Below, one piece after another: positions 1 to 12,059 of a stretch of 64,000 nucleotides of DNA. The position numbers and the translations under genes were made by a program. The stretch is from assembly GCF_024713945.1 (NCBI RefSeq), contig NC_134677.1, positions 3,847,001-3,911,000 of the forward strand. The letters are read 5' to 3'. The stretch is from Dermatophagoides farinae (lineage: Eukaryota > Arthropoda > Arachnida > Sarcoptiformes > Pyroglyphidae). Position 1 is the stretch's first letter. Each line of letters opens with the position of its first letter. The notes below the pieces were generated by a model. That model made no database searches. It was not told where the DNA came from and was given only the letters and a program-made list of their open reading frames with translations.

Positions 1-174
1 TTCGATTAATCGATGAATTAAAATATACAAACCTATGCTAGTCATTATCCAAAGATATATAGTGTTTATGATTCGTTAAAAATTTAAATAAAAAACAACA
101 AAACTCACTCAAAATTTCGACCGATTACGATTTTTTTTTGCTGTACATTCATACCATATGTTTCCTATCATATC
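1..174 (+). other. Upstream region of the JIP3/4 gene
   Basis: AT-rich sequence before the first ATG of the JIP gene. It should hold 5' UTR and promoter. I see no clear TATA box or other regulatory motif. An upstream non-coding exon outside the window cannot be excluded. Confidence 0.4.
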
Positions 175-3100
175 ATGAATATCATCATACAGGAACAAGA
201 TTCCAAATCAAAAATGAATTCAAATAACAACTATAATAGTGATGATAGTGATATAAATCTACTGAACAACAACAACAACAATAATAATAATAATAATCCA
301 ATGAAAAGTATCATAGATAACACAAAGACGACAAGAGAATCACCGATGAAGGACGATATAAATTATCAGAATAATCAGAATAATAATAATACAACTGATC
401 TTCAAGTGCAATCATCCTCATCATCGGCCAATAATAGTCAAATATTTGGCACACCCATCACAATCACCAATGAAACTATATATGAATTTGGTAGCCATTT
501 TGAGAATCCATCACATGTGATCAGCGAAAAGGTATTTGATTGATTGAGTTCAAATTCGATTGATGAAATTGTGTCATTGTAATAATGACTTTTGTTTATA
601 TGTATGAATGTAGGTGCAAAATTTGGCATCACAAATCTATAATGAATTGCAAAAAATTCTTACTCGTTATAATGATGATGAAGAAGCAGTTAATGGTCTA
701 ATGCCATTGATAGTCAATGTTCTCGAAAGTTTGGATCTAGCATTGATTGAGAATCAACAGCTACAGGTCGATCTGGAATTATGTAAAGATGATAATGAAC
801 AATTAGTGCAAGCATTTGAAAAAGAAAAACAGCACAAGAAAAAGATTGAACAACGTTTATTTGAATATGAATTCTCCACTGAAGAAGAGAAACAGCATTA
901 CCAACAACATATTGATTCATTGGCCAATATTGTTAAAATGTTGGAGTTGAAGGCTAAAAATTCTTCTGATCATTGTAAGTGTTTGTGAAATTATGGAATT
1001 TTTTTTCTCAATCAAATTTCATCTGTTTTCATATTATCATTTTGATTATAGCCACCAGACTTGAAGAGAAGGAAAGCGAAATGAAAAAAGAATACTCAAA
1101 ATTACATGAAAGATATAACGAACTTCGACGTAGTCATTTTGATTTAATGGAAAGAGTCAAAATCATATTGGGCACTGATATGGACAATAAAGATCAAAGC
1201 CTTAAGGAACCACCAAATTTTTCTAATTTATCCGGTGTATTCCGTACTAATTTACAGAAATTTGTTTCAAATGAAGATAATATGGAAAATTATGACCTAA
1301 GCGGAATGAGCACAATGACACCCAGAGTTGATGATGATGATTCATTTATTCATTCGAATAATTCATTTGTCACATCTGCCGGTACATCTTCGTTATCGAA
1401 TCGTCAGGATCGATGGATCGAAACAGAAATGTCATATGATGATACCACCACCATTATTGAAGATGTCGAAGAATTACAAAAGGATAACAATAAAGATAAA
1501 AATAATCGTGATCAAAGTCTATCAGGTATTTTCAAAATCTTGATTTTTTTTAATCTTTTAAACTCTTTTCAACGTTTGCACTAATCACTTGCTTACCATG
1601 ATGTGAAAATTAAGGGAAATATGTTCATCCAAGTGAATATTCTACAAATGGTATTCATTGATTAATTTGCTTCAAATTTTTTCCTCATTTTTTTATCTCT
1701 TGTTTCACTTGCATCACAATTTTTGTGTCACTGTAACTAATTTAAAATTTATTTTTTTAGAAAATTTTTTCGGTATGGAAAAAGAAATTGAAAATTTAAT
1801 CACCGAAAATAATGAACTGATGGCGACGAAAAATGCATTGAATATTGTCAAAGATGATCTTATTGCCAAAGTGGATGAACTACAAAGTGATTTAGCCATG
1901 TGTAAAAATGAAATACAGCAACGTGAAGCTGTTCAGGAACGATTAAAATCGCGAATATCACAATTGGAAGAGGAATTGAAAAAGAATAAAGAAGAGCTAG
2001 AAGATTGTAAACAAAAATTATCTGCATTAAAAGAGGTTCGTTTTATTTCTCTTAATTGATTGATGTTGTAATCAAATTGAATTGATGAAACAGGATGAAG
2101 AAGAAGGCGTACCAATGGCACAACGTAAACGTTTCACTCGTGTAGAAATGTCTCGTGTATTGATGGAACGTAATAGTTATAAAGAAAAATATTTCGAACT
2201 ACAAGAAGCTTTAAAATGGGCAGAATTAAGCCGCGCAAGTAGAAACGAAGATAAACGATCGAATTTTTGGAAATTGTAAGTTATGATTTTTTTACAATGA
2301 ACTCCCCTAATTTTTCAAACTAAATATCATTGTCATGGAAACTATTTGTTCAATCTAATCTATGATAATAATTACTATTCTATCTATCCATTTAATTTTC
2401 AATGCTTACCCCTTAATCAACAAAAGAGGAAAAACTCCTTGGATTGGGTAAAACAATAGATTTTTTTCGAACTATTGGAAATTTTATATTTCAAAAAATG
2501 ACTAACAATGTTTTTGTTTTATTAGTTTTAGTAATCTATTTAATCCAAGTCCTACGACTGGAACAATCGATCAGACTCGACCAACTTCCACTGGTTCGAC
2601 GACAATATCGACTGGTACTCCTGCTATTCGTTATTCCGCGAATCCAACTGCAACCATACCAGCATTGGAAGCAATGAGACGTCGTGCTCGTGTGCAACAG
2701 AATGGTGATCTCGAATTAATGATGGATTCGGATTTATCATCAGAACGAGCTAGAGCAATGAAAAATCTTAAAGCACATGTTAGCCGCTCTGGTAATGGTG
2801 ATCGTATACAAGCATATGGTTGGAGTATAACAGGTGCCTCATCATCTTCTTCTCCAAGGTTTGTTTATCATGAAAAATGAAATCAAATTTCATAATTCCA
2901 TCAAAAATTTCAATATAGTTCTGATTCAACAAACAAAACACCATTCTCGTTGAAAAATACATCGGTTCCTGTTCCTATATATTGTCGACCATTAGGTGGT
3001 GAAGATATAGGCATGAAAATCTGGTGTGCCACGGCTGTTGATTTAAGCGGTGGTGAAGCAGGATTCCCTGATACTAGTAATGGTAATTATAATCTTTCCA

Positions 3101-5050
3101 AAAAATTTGATTCACTAAATTATTAATTAATATAATGCATTTAATTCTCAAACAACGCACGCAGCCTCAAATAAGTCGGATTATGAAAGTGATAAAAGTA
3201 ATCAAGATCCATTAACCGATTTAGAGAATGAAATTGATGAAGCAATCAAAGAGCAAACATTACCAACGGATCAACAATATTCGAATTTTGTTTGGATATG
3301 CAGTGTTAGTCATTCGAAAAGTAAAGTGACTATCGTCAATATACGTAGCAATCCTGGTGAAGTCCTTGATTCATTTTTTATTAAAACACATCTACTCTGT
3401 ATTTGTTCAACACCTGGTGCTAAGAATAGTGATTTTCTTGGCGACCATGGTTTGTCGATACAACCTGAGGATCATCCAGAATTGTTTCTAAGCCATCGGA
3501 AAGAGAAACCATTAAATGATGTAGCTACATCGATTACATTTTCATCACCTGTACCCAGTATACAATCGGATATTTCAACTAATTTTGGTAATAAAAATTT
3601 TCAATTTCTGAATTATCAAAATTTAAAATTTTTTTTCCCCAAATAGATACTAATTCGATCACTAATGAAGAATCAATATCGAAACAATTAAATATTGATG
3701 AGGCGATAAAAGCGGAAGAAGCCTCCAGTGTTAATTCAATGCCAATCTCACCGACATCATTAGCAACAGCAATTAATGAAAACGCAACGGAAGCCAAGAA
3801 TGTTACATTGGAAAAATTAACCGAATATGTAGCATACACACAACCACCATCGCCTACAAATTCAATGAATGGTTGCGATGATGAAAGTGATCAGCGATCA
3901 AATAACCAGCAAAAATCGCATACCTCATCATCATCACCACAAGTAGAAACAAATACGATACGGTCATCAAGTTCATCATTGCCCATACAACCAATGTCAA
4001 CACGATTACCGACAATGTGGCTTGGTGGCCAAAATGGTGTTTTATATGTACACTCAGCCATTGCTCAATGGTCACACTGTATAGCGACAATACATTTGCC
4101 CGATTCAATTCTACATATTGTTCATTATCGTGGACGAGTTTTTGTTGCATTAGCCAATGGTCAATGTTGTATATTCTATCGTTGTGAACATACGGGTGAG
4201 TTGTATTTTATTCTGAGAGTTATTTGCAAATTTTTTTTTCTTTTATACAGGCGAATGGAATTTCAATCAATATTACACACTCGATATCGGAATCTATTCG
4301 ACTTTGATGAACAATCAACATTCATCAGCGGAAATGAATAATAATAGCAAGCAGCAGCCACAAACAGCATTGTATTCAATTCGTTGTCTGGAAATTGTCA
4401 AGGATGTTGTCTGGCTGGGTTATCGAAATTTGATATTTATTGTTAATACACGAACATTTAAAGTTGTCAATTCGTTCATCGCTCATCCACGTAAAGAAAC
4501 CTATGTACGACATTTGGCTGCCATAGGAGATGGTGTTTGGTGTTCGTTTCGGTTGGATTCAACATTACGATTATATTCAGCATTTAAACCGTATCAACAT
4601 ATACAAACGATAGACATTGAACCATATGTAACGAAAATGGTCATGTCCAAATCATTCAATTTTGTACGAATAACAGCACTGAAAGCAAGTAATCATCGAT
4701 TATGGATAGGTACATCTAATGGTGTCGTATTATGTTTACCTTGTGCCACAACGGCAACACGAAAATCAGATGATAATACGATGGCTGCTTTAAGTAAAAA
4801 AATTCAAACCACCGAAGCAACTGGATCATTAACAATATCATCATTTATACCATTATGTGATGTGGCCACCATACAGCTATCCTTTCATGGCCATAAGGAT
4901 AATATTAAATTTTTTGTTTGTACAAATAATCTTATACTTAGTGGTGGCGAAGGATATATTGATTTCCGTATCAACAACAGTAATGATGTCAATTGCTCTC
5001 TTTCGAAAGGTGATCGTTCACATTTAATTGTTTGGGAAATTAATGCCTGA
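175..5050 (+). CDS. syd: JNK-interacting protein 3/4 (Sunday driver) scaffold, ten exons
   Basis: Scaffold linking JNK-pathway kinases and vesicle cargo to kinesin-1 and dynein. Exons read as 175-531, 614-974, 1052-1525, 1761-2035, 2094-2275, 2532-2858, 2919-3082, 3165-3587, 3647-4195 and 4251-5050. All introns are GT-AG, phases match throughout, and the product is 1303 aa, close to the roughly 1300 aa of family members. An Asn-rich N-terminal stretch (first ~100 aa) precedes the RH1 domain (about aa 105-190, [20 protein letters not shown] then a long coiled coil). A leucine-zipper coiled coil covers about aa 400-489. The RH2 domain follows (about aa 494-540, containing [19 protein letters not shown]). 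The C-terminal ~400 aa form the WD40-like propeller ([38 protein letters not shown]). ATG 175 is the first in frame; ATG 211 is an alternative. The RH1/RH2/WD40 order makes the identity firm; the exact start is less sure. Confidence 0.93.
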
Positions 5051-6028
5051 AGATAATACATCTGAAATACACTTTGTATATCTCCCCAACTTTTGTTTGT
5101 ATATAAATCAACGATAAAATTTGTCATTTTTTACATCTCATTTCATCAGATTCTTTACTTTTCATCATTCATTATGTTTGTTTTGTTTTCACTTGTTTTC
5201 GTTCATCCATTTGTTTATGTTTGATTCAATTACAATTATGATTAATATGATTGTTTTTTTCTGGTAAAAAGAAAATCTTTGATAACACTTTCACACATGC
5301 AATGAAAAATAATTTTCAATCCAACGACTTGTGAACAATTTGTCAAAATCTTTCTTTGGTTGAAAACCAACTTACATTTGATTTTCATAAATAAAAAAAA
5401 AATATTCGAAAAAAATTATCGTTCGTTTGTCTCTTGAATATGCCATGTGAGGGAGCGATTATGTGTGTTTATTGAAAGCGAAAATTTCGACATTTCATGT
5501 ATTAATATCTACCATTTAGTGCATACTTCTTCTTTGTATTATATCAGTGACATTGGTTAATAGAATAATAATAATCAGACTTGTTGAATGATCAAATCGT
5601 GTAATCATCCAATTTGATCGATATGATTCGCTACCGTTAAAAGGCATTCGATTTTCTAACTAAACTAAAAATAAACAACTCTCATTGAATTATTATAAAC
5701 GTCAAAACGTCAATTTTGTGTATTGTGTCGAAAAAAAATGTCGAGTGAAAATTATTAAAAGAATTAATTAATTGATGATACAAAAATTGTAATTTTCCAA
5801 AAATAAATAAACAACAAAGAAAAAAAAATCTGCATCATCATCATTCATGATTAGTTAATTTTTTGATCTATTTTTTTTGTACTTTGAATTGCAAATTTTA
5901 TTTTTTATTAATGCATCAAATATTAACTGTCGTTCCAGAAACCCTCAACAATATAAATCTATCAAATTACAATCAGGCCATTGAATAAATACTCAAACAC
6001 AAATATATAATAAATGATATGAAGTGAT
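5051..6028. other. Intergenic region between the JIP and ATP9 genes
   Basis: 978 bp of AT-rich sequence with no supported ORF. It should contain the JIP 3' UTR, with an AATAAA candidate at 5390-5395, followed by the promoter and 5' UTR of the downstream P4-ATPase gene on the same strand. No other element recognised. Confidence 0.5.
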
Positions 6029-9000
6029 ATGGACAATAACTACAGCAATAATAGAATGAAATATATTGATGATCGCCTAGGAGTAAATGGATTATCGTCA
6101 TCTAAAATGGTATTACAAGATCAAACGTCCGTTGTCGATCACAATCGTCACGATCATCGTAGTCATGCATTTGTTAAATCAACGCCGACAACAACAACAC
6201 TGTCAGCAAAATATACGACACATATAGCAACAACGGTGAATCGAGATTGTTGCAGTAGCTGCTCATCAGGTTCTAGAACAGCCTCAACCACAACTAATAC
6301 AGTGAGTTTATTTCATGAAATTAATAATTCCAATGATATAAACAAATCGAAACTAAATCATCATCAACAACAATTAGTGAATCATAAATCATTATCAATA
6401 ATCGATTCTAATAATGCTAGTAAACTAATTAATAAAAATCGTCATCATTTTTCTTCATCCAAGTCTTCATCATCATCATCATTATCATCGAAAAAAATTT
6501 TCTATCTCAGTAAATCATATCTTTTAGCAAATTCCGGCAAAATTGATCGTTTCGGTTTAATTAACGCTTTGCCTGATGCTGAAATATCATCGAAAAATTA
6601 TCCATATTACAACGAATCAGTACAATTCGAGCAAAGATCACTATTATTAGATAAAGTTGTTGATATTGATGGTGAAAGCAGTGATAGTGATCAACATCAT
6701 CAACAACAACAAACAAATAATAATATTCAAGTATCGAAACGAATCGAACAATTAATCAATACAATTTTTCAGAATTTTTGGTCGCTACCAACATTTACTA
6801 GTAATAATCATCATCAACAACAACGAACAACAACGGTGTCTTCAGTATCATCGGAGGAAAGTGGTCTCGGATCGACCGAATCTGCAGCCCTATTAAGAGG
6901 TGTTGGTAGATCGGGTGGATCACGAGTGACCACAGCAATACACGGAATTAATACTTCATCTGCTGCAATACGTATTGATCCATACGATTCATTAGCTACA
7001 ACAAGCCGAAATCGTGATCCTGAAACCAATGATTATCCGATCGGAAAAAAAATCCGTAACGGCCGAAATAAATCACGATCCTCAACAAAAAATTTTTTTC
7101 AATTTCATATTCTGCGGTCTTTGCATGGCCTGGTCTGAATGTTTCAGCAGGATATTTCGTTTTATCCTGCGAAAAAAATCCCTTAAACCACGTATTGTAC
7201 ATGTTCGATCATCTGAAGATCGATATCGTAAAAATGAATTTCCACCCAATATTGTCCGTAATCAAAAATATACCATCCTGACATTTTTACCCATCGTTTT
7301 GTTCAATCAGTTTAAATTCTTTCTAAATCTATATTTTCTTTTAATGGCATGTTCACAATTCATACCGGCATTAGCGGTAGGTCCAATTTTCACTTATTGG
7401 GCACCGCTTGGTTTTGTACTTGGTGTCACACTTATACGTGAAATGGTCGATGATCTATTACGATATAAACGTGACAAAGCAGTGAATAGTCAATTCTATA
7501 TGAAATTAACTAGCACAAATGGAACGCAAGCAATACCAAGTGCCAAGATTCGTGTTGGTGATATTATACTAGTGGGCAAAGATCAACGCGTGCCTGCTGA
7601 TATGATATTTTTACGTACATCGGAAAAAAATGGTGCCTGTTTCATACGTACAGATCAGTTAGATGGAGAAACTGATTGGAAATTAAGACTAGCATTGACT
7701 ACCACACAAGAATTGGATAATAATGAAGATATTTTCGAATTAGATGCCGTTGTCAATGTGGAAGAACCAAGACGTGATATTCATAGTTTTGTGGGAAAAT
7801 TTGTCAATATTTCCAGTAAGTATTTTTCATGATTACAAAAATCATTATTATTAAACGTTTAAAATTGAAAATTTTTCAGATGGAAAAGAAGTGCCTCTAT
7901 CGATCGAAAATACATTCTGGGCCAACACGGTCGTCGCTTCTGGTACGGCCATTGGTATTGTTATTTACACCGGACCGGAAACTCGATCAATGATGAACAA
8001 TAATGAACCACGTAGTAAAGTTGGCCTTTTAGATTATGAAGTCAATGAGCTAACTAAATTATTATTTGCCGCTGTTGTCATATTGGCATTCGCAATGATC
8101 TGTCTCAAAGGATTCTCAGCCTATTGGTACATTTATTGGTTTCGTTATGTACTTTTATTTAGTTATATCATTCCGATAAGTTTACGTGTCAATCTTGAAA
8201 TGGGACGTGTTGTCTATTGTCAAATGATTCAACGTGATATGGAAATTGCCGGTACATTGGCTAGGACGACAACCATTCCCGAAGATCTTGGTCGTATCGC
8301 ATATTTACTAACTGATAAAACCGGAACATTAACTAAAAATGAAATGATATTTAAAAAAATTCATTTCGGTCGAATATCCTATAACCAAGAATATTTTGAT
8401 GAAGTAACCGCCATATTACGTGCATATTATAATCCAACCCAGGTAACCAATAGTGGTGCTCAAACTGGGCAACCAGTATCGAATTATCAGACACATCGTC
8501 GTGAAAGTTCCACAGCATCAACGTCAAGTTTTACATTCGAAAGACGTCGTTGTCATATGCGTATTGATTCGTATGAAGTTGACCGCGAAATTGTTTACCG
8601 TGTACAACAATCAGTGTTGGCCATTGCCTTATGTCATAATGTTACGCCTGCCTATGAAAATCAATTTGAAACTGGTGGTAAGAATATTTCCGATTTTGAT
8701 CAAGGTAAAATATCATTTGATTCCAAAATCTGTGTTCGTTATTAAATCCATATTTTTATATTATAGATCAAAATTCAATCAGTATACCAATGAAAGATGT
8801 TGGCATTATGTATCATGCGTCCAGTCCAGATGAAGTGGCCCTTGTACAATGGACAGAAAAAGTTGGAATCACTTTGATATTTCGTGATATAAAAAATATA
8901 AAGCTTAAAAACCCGTTCGGACAGATAATGAATTTTGAAATATTAGAAATATTTCCCTTCTCTTCCGAAACAAAACGAATGGGCATCATTGTTAGAGATC

Positions 9001-10608
9001 TGAATACAAAAGAAATCGTTTTCTATTTGAAGGGCGCCGATACGGTCATGTCATCAATCATCACCTACAGTGATTGGCTACAAGAACAATGTGATAATAT
9101 GGCTAGATCAGGTTTACGCACATTGGTTGTTGCTAAAAAAATTTTAGATGATGATCAATTTCAAGATTTTCAAGATCGTTATAATCAAGCTAAATGTAAT
9201 ATGAATGATCGTAGTGCGCGTATAAAGGCCGTATTGGCATCTCTTGAAAAAGATATGGAACTATTGTGCCTTACAGGTAAATGGTTGTTTTTTATATATA
9301 ATATATTTGTTCACCTTCATGGTTATTAAATAATCTAACCTTGATTTTTTTTCTTTTGCTTACAATTGAACAACTAACTATTCAATCATTCACACCCTTG
9401 AACACAAATGAAAAATAGGTGTCGAAGATCGACTACAGGATGGTGTGGCAACAACATTGAAAGGTCTTCAAGATGCCGGAATCAAGCTATGGATGTTGAC
9501 AGGCGATAAACTTGAAACGGCCATTTCCATAGCAAAATCATCGCAGTTGGTTAAAAAGATGCAGGAATTTTATGTATTCAGACCGGTTACAAGTCGAAAT
9601 GAAGTGCATTTAGAATTGAATAATTTTCATCGTAAAAGTGATTGCCCATTAGTAATACGTGGAGAAGATCTTGAATTGTGTATGAAATTTTATTCGGCTG
9701 AATTCATGGACCTTGCTACACAATGTCCAGCTGTTGTTTGTTGTCGTTGTTCGCCAACACAAAAAGCCGAAGTTGTCAAAATGATACAGATGCGTACAGG
9801 AAAACGAACGTGCGCCGTTGGTGATGGTGGCAATGATGTTTCAATGATACAAACGGCCAATGTAGGCATTGGTATTGTTGGCAAAGAAGGTCAACAGGCA
9901 TCATTGGCTGCTGATTTTTCAATACTACAGTTTTCCAATATATACCGATTAATTCTTCTTCATGGCCGTTATTCATATAAACGTTCAGCATCATTAAGTC
10001 AATTTATCATTCATCGTGGTCTCATCATATCCACATTGCAAGCAATATTTTCATCGGCATTCTATTTTGCATCGGTACCTTTATATCAAGGTTTTCTTAT
10101 GATCGGCTATGCGACATTCTATACAATGTTTCCTGTATTTTCCATTGTTCTCGACAAAGATGTCTCACCCAGACTAGTCATGAAATTTCCCGAACTTTAT
10201 AAATTAATGAAAGGACGTTCATTATCATATAAGACATTTTTTATATGGGTACTCATATCCATTTATCAGGGAAGTGTCATCATGTATGGATCGATTCTTC
10301 TATTCAATGATGAATTTATCCATGTTGTTGCTATTACATTCACGGCAGTCATTCTTACAGAACTTCTTATGTTGGCATTAACTGTTCGTACATGGCATTG
10401 GTTGATGATTGTAGCCGAATTGATTTCATTTTCATCATATCTGCTCACATTAATATTGGCGCCACAATTTTTTGATGAAAAGTTTATTCAATCACGAGAT
10501 TTCCTATGGAAAGTTACCTTAATGACCTTAATTAGTTGTCTTCCACTCTATCTTTTAAAATTCTTACATCGGAAAATAGCACCACCAAGTCATCAGAAAC
10601 TAACATAA
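6029..10608 (+). CDS. ATP9: P4-type phospholipid flippase of the ATP9/Neo1 class
   Basis: P-type ATPase moving aminophospholipids across Golgi/endosome membranes; ATP9/Neo1 members are known to act without a CDC50 partner. The core is secure: exon ending 7815, then 7880-8704, 8767-9276 and 9419-10608, all GT-AG and in phase. Visible motifs are DGET (7662-7673, actuator), PISL in the fourth membrane segment, the phosphorylation motif DKTGTLT (8314-8334, Asp in the first codon) and the hinge GDGGNDVSM (from 9820). About ten hydrophobic segments fit the fold. A Cys/Trp-rich patch ([12 protein letters not shown]) lies just before the core. The N terminus is uncertain. A Ser/His/Gln-rich ORF starts with ATG 6029 and stays open to 7138, in a different frame from the core, which is open from about 6996. 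Starting at Met 7029 gives 1103 aa, within the family's size range; joining the upstream ORF needs an unrecognised intron or a one-base error. Confidence 0.9.
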
Positions 10609-11204
10609 CACGGGTCAACCATATGGAATTTCATGGATCAAATTTATAGATTTTAAAAATCAATAATCACAAAACATTCAAAATCTTGTTCATTGTAATT
10701 TCTTTTTTTTTGTTTCTTTTCTCATTCATTTTTTATCAATTATATTTTTTCCAAAATATTTGAGCACAAGAGAAATATTTATTTTGAATTGATGTGATTC
10801 AAAAGAAAAAAAATTAAATAGGGGTGAAATTGAAAAAATGAATAAATTGTTGTGATCATGTAATCTGGTGACTAAAGATAATGGCTACTATCGTCGTTTG
10901 TTTCCGCATCGTTTGTTTTTTTTTTTTTTTTTTTGAAAAACCAAATAACAGTGGGCTAATTACTACGGAAATTTTTTTTTCGGTAATTGAATATACGACG
11001 ACAGTTTAATTCAATTGGATTTAGATTTCGTTATGCATAGAGGCTTAATATATAACATGTGCTTCTTTTTAAATCATCAAAAATCACGGGACTATATATC
11101 TCGTTTGTTTATATAAAGATATTCGAGATATTGCTACTGCCCATTGCTACCTGATAAAAATAACTACTCAAATATGCTCATTTGGTATATGAAGAACAGG
11201 ATAT
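10609..11204. other. Intergenic region, ATP9 3' flank
   Basis: AT-rich non-coding DNA after the ATP9 stop codon, expected to include its 3' UTR. Contains a T run of about 18 near 10917-10934. No ORF or RNA gene seen. Confidence 0.4.
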
Positions 11205-11966
11205 TTAACCCTAGAAAGGTAACCTTATCGATATTGCGGGAAAGGTAACCTACGTAAATTTTACGTAGTTGATATGCCTAACTTATTTCCGCTATAAAAA
11301 TTATTCATCTGATTATTTATGTTAAATTTTAACGTTTATTCATTGAATCACACCTCTATTTTATATTAAAGAAAAAAAAATCATTTTTCAAAAGTGGAAA
11401 GTTCAAAAATATCAAATCAAAGATATGGTGTAAATTTTGAATTTTTTTTTATTGTCAATTTTGAAATTATCACAGCGTCAAGAAAAAATGAAAAATGATC
11501 CTGTAAATATGATTAATCAATCGATGATTGTGTTTCGAAACATGATTGACAAATTTTTATCTGATAAAAACGTTTACACGTTGTTAAACTTTTTGCAAGC
11601 ATTTTAATTTTGAATAAAGTGAAAAACATAAACAAATGAACAGAAAAGACGTTTATTTCAAAAAATATTGCGAGAAAAAACGTAGTATAAAAAAAAGAAA
11701 AAGATTTTTATTCATAAATGACGTTTTTTGGGAAAAATTTCCGATATTGCTAAGATTTTTCTATGCTGATTCAGGCAACCAAAAAACGTACTGAGCTTAT
11801 AGATAACAGATAAAAGGCGAAAACTGGATCTTTTCTATTTCTTGTAGAAATATATTCTTGAGGAATAGAAAGGGGTTCCAGCTGTCTTAGCATCGTGAGT
11901 GTTTTTTTGGAACATTTTGAAGTGCAAAAAGCATAAATTTTACGTAGGTTACCTTTCTAGGGTTAA
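11205..11966. mobile_element. Non-autonomous piggyBac-type MITE (754 bp between TTAA duplications)
   Basis: The element spans 11209-11962 and is flanked on both sides by TTAA (11205-11208 and 11963-11966), the target duplication of piggyBac transposons. Its ends are inverted repeats beginning CCCTAGAAAGGTAACC on the left and ending GGTTACCTTTCTAGGG on the right. The CCCTAGAAAG start matches the known piggyBac terminus. A second copy of the motif, GAAAGGTAACC-like then TACGTAAATTTTACGTA, lies inside the left end at 11240-11267, and the right end carries AAATTTTACGTA next to its TIR; such sub-terminal repeats are typical of piggyBac. There is no transposase ORF, so mobility would depend on an enzyme supplied elsewhere. 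Confidence 0.85.
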
Positions 11967-12023
11967 ATGAAAATTTTTTTAAATTTAAAAAAAATCTCAC
12001 AGGTTTCTCATAAAAAAATGAAT

Positions 12024-12059
<36 letters not shown>

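Noticed and set aside
9690-9994. Minus-strand ORFs opposite the ATP9 hinge domain
   Set aside because: They are shadows of a strongly conserved coding exon on the plus strand.
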